Source: Herbaspirillum sp. RV1423
Lineage (GTDB): Bacteria; Pseudomonadota; Gammaproteobacteria; Burkholderiales; Burkholderiaceae_D
Assembly (NCBI RefSeq): GCF_000577615.1
Contig: NZ_CBXX010000016.1
Coordinates: 1-64,000, forward strand
Reading direction: 5' to 3'
Length of the DNA: 64,000 bases
Each line of letters starts with the position of its first letter. The stretch's first letter is position 1. Position numbers and translations under genes: made by a program. Positions 1-8,300 of the stretch are shown piece by piece. Below the pieces are notes generated by a model. That model was given only the letters and a program-made list of their open reading frames with translations. It ran no database searches and was not told where the DNA came from.

Positions 1-903
1 CGTCAGATTCCCGCCAATGAAATACTGTCGGCCATCCGCCAGCAAATTATTGATGCGCTAAGTCAGACCGGGCGATTTACTGTTCTTGATCGTCAATTCG
101 ACAGCGAATTGCAGAATGAGCTGAACATGATCAGCTCAGGGAAAACCGGCAATGCCGATTTCGCCAAAATGGGTCAGGCTTTAAGCGCCGATCTCGTTTG
201 GGTGGGCGTGGTCAATGAGCTTTCCTATTCAAAGAATGTCCGCAAGCTGCAAACATCGGATCGGGAACTGGTGAGTTATTCGGGCGGGTGGTCTGTATCG
301 CAGCGCATGATCAATCTGGCCACGCGTCAGATTCTGCAGTCGAACACGCTGCAGGGGACGCCGCCGGCTATTGCGCCGACGACGTTGGGAGCGAAATTTG
401 ACGAGAGTTCAACCCTGAAGAACATGCAGGGCGAGATCGTGAAAAAAGCAGCCGAAGCGATCCTGTTGAGAACTTTCCCGATTTCGATCGTCGAACGCGA
501 CGGCAATAATGTCGTACTGAGCCAGGGAGGACAAGCCGTTGCCGAAAACGGCCGTTACCGGATTTACCTGCAAGGCAAGGAAATCAAGGATCCCCAGACC
601 GGCCAGTCTCTGGGCAACATGGAAAATCCATGCTGCGACGTCGTCATCAATCGCGTAACGCCGAATCTCTCTTATGGCGTGCTGGAAAATGTCACGATCG
701 ATCTTGGCAACGTGCAGAAGGGGGCGCTGCAGTTACGGGAAGCAGTTGCCGGCCCAACAGCATCGAAAGCTGTTGTTGCCGAGCAGGCATCTTCGTCGCC
801 GGATAATGCGGCGACTGCGAAGCCGGCAGACAAGGCGGGAACCGCTGCGAAACCTCAACGCGCCGTCGCGATGAAGAAGAAGTCCGAATCGGAAGATTGG
901 TAA
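1..903 (+). CDS. CsgG/LpoB-like envelope protein, C-terminal part (5' end outside window)
   Basis: The reading frame is open from base 1, so the gene begins before the window; about 300 codons are visible. The motif LSQTGRFTVLDR near residue 30, followed by an alternating beta/alpha pattern with LSADLVWVGVV near residue 60, resembles the nucleotide-binding-like fold of CsgG, LpoB and FlgT-type periplasmic proteins. A second domain near residues 160-240 (ending in VLENVTIDLG) looks like a small beta domain of the type found at the end of FlgT-like proteins. The last 55 residues are Ala/Lys-rich and probably disordered. Such proteins are usually secreted lipoproteins that help assemble surface structures or activate penicillin-binding proteins; the signal peptide would be upstream and cannot be seen. 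Family assignment is by motif recall only; exact partner unknown. Confidence 0.6.
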   Translation, partial: RQIPANEILSAIRQQIIDALSQTGRFTVLDRQFDSELQNELNMISSGKTGNADFAKMGQALSADLVWVGVVNELSYSKNVRKLQTSDRELVSYSGGWSVSQRMINLATRQILQSNTLQGTPPAIAPTTLGAKFDESSTLKNMQGEIVKKAAEAILLRTFPISIVERDGNNVVLSQGGQAVAENGRYRIYLQGKEIKDPQTGQSLGNMENPCCDVVINRVTPNLSYGVLENVTIDLGNVQKGALQLREAVAGPTASKAVVAEQASSSPDNAATAKPADKAGTAAKPQRAVAMKKKSESEDW

Positions 904-952
904 TCCGCAATCGATTGCCAACTGCATATTCTTTCAAGCCAGCCTAAGCCGT

Positions 953-1120
953 AATGCCGTTCAGTCAAGTCTAAAGCTCCTTGCTGCATTGCCAGTTCAT
1001 CACAACCGTCGTCCTGACGAAAGTCAGGACCCAGCGTCGTACCGGATGTCGTCACGACACTGGGTCCCAGCGTGTGCTGGGACGACGAGGCTGGAAAAAT
1101 AGGCTTGAGTGAATAGCATT
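953..1120 (+). repeat. MITE-like palindromic element, copy A
   Basis: A 168-bp element whose ends are imperfect inverted repeats: left AATGCCGTTCAGTCAAG, right approximately CTTGAGTGAATAGCATT. Inside are a perfect 8-bp stem capped by GAAA (GTCCTGACGAAAGTCAGGAC, 1011-1030) and a second hairpin, GTCCCAGC...GCTGGGAC, at about 1064-1083. It lies between the convergent 3' ends of the CsgG-like gene and the histidine kinase. The 12-mer CAGCCTAAGCCG occurs immediately outside both ends (940-951 and 1122-1133), as expected of a target-site duplication. Related copies occur elsewhere in the window. No coding capacity. Confidence 0.8.
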
Positions 1121-1198
1121 TCAGCCTAAGCCGACCTTTTCCGTTGAAGCGTGTCGTCGGCCATTTTATGCAGAAGTCGAAGTGGAGTGGTCGCACCT

Positions 1199-2332
1199 TC
1201 ATGGGAAACTGACCGGAAGCTCGACAGTAAAGATCGTCCCCGACTCCGGACTGGACTCCACCGAAATCTTGCCGCCATGCGCCAGGGCCACTTCGCGGGC
1301 GATAAATAGGCCCAGGCCCAGGCTGGTGCGCGGGCGTCCGTCGTTGCCGGAATCGGTCGGGAGCTGCACCAGCGGTTTGAAGATGGATTGCAGCGATGCG
1401 AAAGGGATATCGGCGCCGTAATTCTGCACGCTCACGATAATTTTGTTCTCTTCACTGCGGGCGTCAATGGTGACGGGCCGCCCGGGCGTGCAGTACTGTG
1501 CCGCGTTCAAGACCAGATTGGAGAATAACTGATGCATGCGGACGGCGTCGAAAGATCCGGTCATGTTGCCGTTTTCGCGCAGCTCAAATGTCATGGCGGG
1601 ATGGCTTGCGCTGGCTTCTTCCACCACGGAGCGAAATATGTCGTGCAGGTCGGTGGGCAAGCGCAGGGTGGGCATGCCGCTACCCAATTGCGTCCTGGTG
1701 TAACCGAGCAGATCGTCGACCATGCTGTTCATCAGGCGGGCGCTGCGTTTTACCCGGGCGCCGAGTTCGACGATCTTGTCGGGATGAAGGTTGGCGCGCA
1801 TCAACAGGTCTCCGGCCAGGACCATGTTGCTCAACGGCGCCCGCAGATCATGCCCGAGAATGGCCAGAAACAATTCCCGGGTGTGGTCCGCACGCGCAGA
1901 AAAAGTAAGTATCGATTCGCTTAACGCCTGGTCGATCGCTTCATTGAAGCGCACCATCTGATCTATCGTCTTTGCGGACATGCCGTTCACTTGCGGCAGC
2001 CACAGGCGTAAGACTGTGGCGCGCAAGGCACGGTATTCCGCGCTGACCTGCTGAAGGGAGAAATCGCCGGCCTGGCGCAAGGCGCCGTGTATCGATGCGG
2101 CGCTGCGCTGCGAATAGAGGCCGGGCGCGAGGCCTTGCGATTTCTGCTGCTGTTGTTCCGAGTCCTGCTGCGTCTCGATGTCGACCGCGATGGCCTGCAG
2201 GATTTCCCTGGCATGGTCGCGCAGCACCAGGTCCGGCTTCTCTCTGGATTCGCCGGACAAGGTGTGTGCGAACTCTTCCCATTCGGCGAGGATGTCCTCC
2301 ATGTGCTTGGTGATGAAATAGTAGAGTTTCAT
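1199..2332 (-). CDS. Sensor histidine kinase with RsbRD-like N-terminal domain
   Basis: 377 aa, no membrane segment, so cytoplasmic. Residues 1-135 form a helical domain starting MKLYYFITKHMEDILAEW, typical of the RsbRD-type N-terminal sensor domain. The dimerisation/phosphoacceptor helix carries GHDLRAPL near residue 160, where His is the predicted autophosphorylation site. The ATP-binding domain has an N box (NLVLNAAQY, about 274) and a G2 box (LGLGLFIAREV). The G1 box reads QNYGADIP instead of the usual DxGxG, so the Asp is replaced by Asn. No receiver domain and no adjacent response regulator. The gene starts 9 bp after the stop of the glucan synthase on the same strand, implying cotranscription and perhaps control of glucan synthesis or stress signalling. 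Kinase call firm, signal unknown. Confidence 0.88.
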   Translation of the reverse strand: MKLYYFITKHMEDILAEWEEFAHTLSGESREKPDLVLRDHAREILQAIAVDIETQQDSEQQQQKSQGLAPGLYSQRSAASIHGALRQAGDFSLQQVSAEYRALRATVLRLWLPQVNGMSAKTIDQMVRFNEAIDQALSESILTFSARADHTRELFLAILGHDLRAPLSNMVLAGDLLMRANLHPDKIVELGARVKRSARLMNSMVDDLLGYTRTQLGSGMPTLRLPTDLHDIFRSVVEEASASHPAMTFELRENGNMTGSFDAVRMHQLFSNLVLNAAQYCTPGRPVTIDARSEENKIIVSVQNYGADIPFASLQSIFKPLVQLPTDSGNDGRPRTSLGLGLFIAREVALAHGGKISVESSPESGTIFTVELPVSFP

Positions 2333-2341
2333 GGCAAGCTT

Positions 2342-5300
2342 TCAGCGAGAGAGGGCGATTTCGATCCTGTGGTCGAGATGATCGTCGACCAGTTTCAGCA
2401 TGACGCCCGGCAAGTCGGCGCCATCGAGTCTGATCCGGCAACTCTCGGGACGCTGTCCGGCATCGTGCGTTTGCGTGATCGCGATCCGATAACGGGTGCT
2501 GCCGTAGCGGTAGTCAATGCCGTAGCTTTCCCAATCCGGAGGAACGCAGGCGTCGATCGTCAGCCTGTCGCCTTCAATATGCAGTCCCAGCAGCGATTCG
2601 ACCAGCAATCGGTACATCCAGCCGGCCGAGCCGGTGTACCAGGTCCAGCCGCCGCGACCGGTATGGGGGGGCACAGCGTAGACGTCGGCGGCAACCACAT
2701 AGGGCTCGACCTTGTAGGTTGCGATTTCTTCGGCGTTCCTGGCGTGATTGACGGGATTGATCATGCGCATCAGATCCCATGCCGACTTGCGGTCGCCCAT
2801 GCGAGCAAACGCCATGATCGCCCAGATCGCGGCATGCGTGTACTGGCCGCCGTTTTCGCGTACGCCGGGAACATAGCCGCGAATGTAACCAGGGTTCTGG
2901 TCGGAGCGGTCGAACGGCGGATCGAGCAACTGGATCAGCTTGTCCTTGTCGCGCACCAGGCGTTGCCTGACCGATTGCATCGCCTGTTGCGCGCGCTGCG
3001 GATCGCCGGCGCCGGAGAGCACAGCCCAGCTTTGGGAAATCGAATCGATCCGGCATTCCATGTTGGCGGCCGAACCGAGCGGACTGCCGTCGTCGAAATA
3101 GGCGCGCAGATACCAGTTGCCATCCCAGCCATGTTCTTCGATGCGTTGTTGCAGTTGCCGCGCGTTGTCGCGGCAGCTTGCGGCAAACTCCTCGTCTTGC
3201 TGCAGAACGGCGATATCGGCAAAACGCATCAGCACTTCGTAGAAGAAGAAGCTGAGCCAGACGCTTTCGCCTTTGCCTTGTTCGCCGACCTTGTCCATGC
3301 CGTCGTTCCAGTCGCAGGACCCGATCAGCGACAGTCCGTGGACGCCGAATCTCAGACCGTGGCGGATTGCGCGCACGCAATGCTGGTACAGCGTGGCATT
3401 TTCCGAAGAGCGTTGCGGCAGGTCGTAATAGGAATCTTCTTCCGCACTCACGGGCCGGCCTTCGATGAAGGAGGCCGTTTCGTGCAGCACCGCGACATCG
3501 CCGGTGGTGACGACGTAGCGATGCACTGCCAGCGGCAGCCACAGGTAATCGTCCGAGCAATGCGTGCGCACGCCGCGATCGGTCGGCGGATGCCACCAGT
3601 GCTGCACATCGCCTTCGACGAACTGATGCGCCGCGCACAGCAGCAGGTGGCTGCGCACCAGCGCCGGTTCGCTATGCACCAGCGCCATCGCATCCTGCAA
3701 CTGATCGCGGAAACCGAATGCGCCGCCGGATTGATAGTAGCCGCTGCGCGCCCACATGCGGCAAGCCAGCGTCTGGTACAGCAGCCAGCCGTTGGCCAGC
3801 ACGTCCAGCGCCGGCTCCGGTGTGGCGACCTGTATCGTTCCCAGCGTGCGCGCCCAGTAATCCTTCACGGCCTGCAATGCATCGCGGGCGGCGACCGTGC
3901 CGCGATGGCGCAGGATCAGCGTGCTGGCGTCGCTCTCGCGCCTGTCGTTCACGCCGAGCATGAACACCATCTCGCGCTCCTGGCCCGGATTCAGGTCGAA
4001 TACCGTCTGGATCGCCGCGCACGGATCCAGGCCGGCGCCGACCTTGCCGGACAGGCGCTGCCGTTCCAGGGCGACCGGATTTTGCAGCGAGCGGTTGCGC
4101 CCGATGAATTCATGACGATCGCAGGTGACGGTCTTGCCGGACGCGTCGAGATCGAAAAATGCCATCTGATGCGGAAATTCGGTGTTGTAGTGATTGTGTG
4201 CAAACAGCGCGCCGGTGGCGGGGTCGACATCGCTGGTGACGTGCATCGCGGTTTTGGCGCGCAGATCGCCGAGCACCCATTCGATGTAGCCGGTGGCCGA
4301 AAGCTGGCGCATCCTGTCCGAATCGTTGCGCACGCGCAGCGCCACATATTTCACGGGCGCATCCAGCGCGACAAACATGGTCAGTTCGGAGAAGATGCCG
4401 TCTTCGACGTGTTCGAACACGCTGTAGCCGAAGCCGTGACGGGTCAGGTAATCGCCGCTGCCGCGCCGCGGCAACGGTGTCGGCGACCAACTGGCGCCGC
4501 TGTATTCGTCGCGCAGGTAAAACGCTTCGCCGCCGCCGTCGCCGACCGGATCGTTGGCCCAGGGCGTGAGGCGGAATTCATGGGCATTCTCGGCCCAGGT
4601 ATAGGCCTGGCCGCTTTCCGACACGACGCTGCCGAAGCCGGCGTTGGCGATGACATTGCTCCATGGCGCCGGCGTGTAGCGGGCGTCGCCGGTGACGATC
4701 AGGTACTCGCGGCCGTCGGCGCTGAAGCCGCCCATGCCGTTGTACAGCAAAGGCGCCGGCGGGATGGGGGCGACCCGGACCGCTTGCGCGGCGTCAGGCG
4801 GCAGGCCGGGTTTGGGCGCCAGCAACGGCAGTCTTGCTTCGGGCGCTTCGCGGCGGTTCACCTGCTCCGCCAGCGTGCCGCTGCTGTCGCTCAGGATGAC
4901 CCGCGCCACCGACTGGAACAGGATGCGGTCTTCATCCGAAATCTGGTCCAGCAAGCGGACAAAGATGCCGCCCGGCCTGTCGATCGTGTGCGCGCCCGTG
5001 ACGGAGGAGATCAGATTGAGAATCTGCTCCTGCAGCACCTGGCGGTAACCGGCATGGTCTTCGTTCCAGATCACCAGGTCCACCGCCAATCCTTTCGAAC
5101 GCCAGTAGGCATGGGCCTGCACCAGTTGGCGGACCAGTTCGATATTGATCATGTCGCGGATCTGTACGAGCACGATGGGAAGGTCGCCCGAAATCGCATA
5201 GCTCCATAACGCCGATTGGCCGCGCCGGTTGCGTTCGAGAATGCTGGCGTTGGCGCGCAACAAGGGATTGGCATAGATCACCGAGTTGGCCAGGCGGCCG

Positions 5301-8300
5301 TAAAGCTGGGCGTCGGCTTCGCTGGCGTTGAGCTGGCGCAGCACGACCTGGTTGTGGGTCCATGCCAGTTCCATCACGCGGTCGGCCAGATGGCGGTCCT
5401 GGTATTTGCCGATCAGTTCTTCGCAGATGTCGCGGTTGGCTGCGACGCCGGTCACCATGTCGATGGTGACGGATTGTTCCGCTTCCAGCGTGATGCGGCG
5501 CCGGATCGACACGATCGGGTCGAGCACCGAACCGACGCTGCCCGACAGCGGGCCGCTTCGCCGCATGGCTTGCGGCGCGGCCGTCGTGTTGCCGCGGCCG
5601 ATGAACTGCATGCGGTCGGTTTCGTAGGAAGCGGGGCCGGCGTCGGCGCCGTGGACCGCCATCAGGTGGAACATCCACGGCACGCTTTCATTGACCGAGC
5701 GCGGCCGTCGGGTGCACAGCAGCGCGCCGTGCCAGGGATCGATCTCGGTCTGCACGAACAGATTGCTGAACGCGGGATGCATGGCGTCCGCGGCGGCCGG
5801 CGCCAGCACCACTTCGGCATAGCTGGTGATGTCGAGGGTGCGGGCCGAACGCGATCGGTTGGTGATCTTGGTGCGACGCAGCTCGATGTCGTCTTCGGGA
5901 GAGACGACGATCTCCGTGTGCATGTCGATGTCGCGGTCGCTGCGACGAAACTCGGCGCGGCCTTCTGAGAAAATCACTTCATAATGCGTCGGCGGCGTCA
6001 GGCTGGGCTGGTAAGCGGCAGACCAGAATCCGCCGTCTTTCACGTCGCGCACGTAGCAAAAATTGCCCCAATGGTCGCGCGTGGTGTCTTCGCGCCAACG
6101 CGTCAGCGCCAGGTCGTTCCAGCGGCTGTAGCTGCCGCCGGCGCTGGTGACCATAACGTGGTAGCGGCCGTTGGACAGCAGTTGCACTTCCGGCGTGCGC
6201 GGATCTGGACGCCGCACCACGCGGAATTGCTGGCCCTGATCGCCGGCGGCAACGCGCACGTCGGCGAGTTCCGAGGCGTTTGAATAATTGGCGCCGGCCT
6301 TGGGCACGCGCTCGTGCAGCAGCGACATGGTGGCCTGGAACAAGGGATGGGATTCGAAGCGCCGTTGCATCGGCCGGTCCAGCAACAGATAGGCCAGCGA
6401 CAGGAAGCTCATGCCCTGATGGTGGGCCATGAAGGAGCGGATCACGGCATTGCCCTGGCCGCGCGGCAAACGCGACGGCGTGTAGTCGATCGCCTCATAC
6501 AGGCCGTATGCGCCTTCGAAACCGGCCGCGCTCATGTCCTGCAAATTGCTGCAAGCCTGTTCCGGCGCCACCATCAAGGCCATCACCGACGCATACGGCG
6601 CAATCACCAGATCGTCGGCCAGGCCGCGCTTGAAGCCGAGTCCCGGCACGCCGAAAGTGCGATATTGATAATTCAGGCTGGCATCGAAGCTGTGATAGCC
6701 GGATTCCGACATGCCCCAGTACACGCCGCGCTGGGCGCCGTAGCTGATTTGACGTTCCACCGCCGAGCGGTAAGTCTGGTCGAGCAGGGTGCCGGCAAAG
6801 GTCGGCATGACCAGCAACGGCATCAGGTACTCGAACATCGAGCCGCTCCAGGACAGCAGGATAGGTTCGCCGCCGGCGATGGTGAGTTGCCGGCCCAGCG
6901 CAAACCAACTGTCTTGCGGCAGTTGTCCCTGAGCGATGCCGACGAACGTCGCCAGCCGCGCTTCCGACGCCAGCAAGTCATAGAAACCGGTGTCGCGGCG
7001 GCGCTCGGCGACGTTGTAACCGATTGCCAGCAAATGCGTTGCCGGGTCGTACAGGAATCGATATTCCATGCGCGCGAACTCGCCTGCCTGCCTGATCAGC
7101 ATGTCGATGGCAGTCAGGCGCGACGCCGCGAGATCGCCGCCTTCTTTCATCAAGCCTTGCAAGGCGGAAAGCGCGACACGGTTTTGCTCGGTGTCCCTCA
7201 TTTCCGGTGGGGACGCGAGCGCGGGAAGCTGCGCGATCCGGCGCAAAGTGAGCGGACCGTTCAACGTCGCGACCAGCGACGGCATAGTGTCATTGCAATG
7301 TCTCAGGTGGTCGGTGTGCAGCCAGGGCGCCAGCGCATGCAATTCCGCCACGGCTTCCCGGCATTGGCTCGCCAGTGCGCGTTCCCATTGGCGGATCTGG
7401 CCAAGCCGGTCAGGCTGTTTATCGGAGGGATGTATCGGTGCGGGCGCAGGCGGGAGCTGGTTCAATTGCCGGGAGAAGTCGGCGATATGGCGATTCAGCT
7501 TCTCGAGAATGCCGCAAGCGCCGCTCAAGGACTGAGGGGGCATCTGGCACGCGGCTTCCAGCTCCTGTTCGAACAACGACAATTCCAGCAGCAACGGCGA
7601 CGACGCAATCGGCAACTCCTGTACCAACCCGTTCAGGATGGAGAAGGCGTCGCGAATGCCGGGAAACAATTTGGGATGCAATATCGGCGCATCCGCCAGC
7701 GCCTGCAAGCCGGGCAGCAGGGTCAGCAGATGTCCGGCCAGGTTGCCGCTGTCCACCGTCGACACGTAGGCGGGCGGCAGCGGGCGCAGGTACTGGGTGT
7801 CGTACCAATTGTAAAAATGCCCCTGGTAACGTTCCAACGCAGCCATGGTCTGGAAGGTGTTGCGGGTGCGGTCCAGCAATTGTCCGCCCGGAATGTAGCC
7901 GAAATCGTAGGCGGTCAGATTGGCCAGCAGCGACAATCCGATGTTGGTGGGCGAGGTGCGCCGCGCCAGGACTTCCACCGGCTGCTCCTGCAGATTGTCG
8001 GGCGGCAGCCAGTTGTCGGCCGGTCCGACATAGGTTTCGAAGAACAGCCATATTTTTCTCGCCAGCGAAGCCAGGTAAGCGTTTTGCGCTTCGCTCAAGC
8101 GGGCGGCGCGTCGCATGATCGGCTGGCTGATGCGGAAGACGATAAACGGCGCCAGCCACCATAGCAACATAACCGGAGCAGCCGCAGCCAGCGCGGAAGG
8201 ATGGCGCAGGTCCAGGTACAGCGCGACGATCAGCGCCAGCAGGGGAGATTGCCACATCGCTGCATAGTAGGAACGCAATTGATTGCCGGCGCGGGCATTT

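Noticed and set aside
2087..5209. 1,040-codon open frame on the plus strand opposite the glucan synthase
   Set aside because: It is antisense to a well-supported family protein; composition is that of the complementary strand of GC-rich codons, with no ribosome-binding site or motifs.
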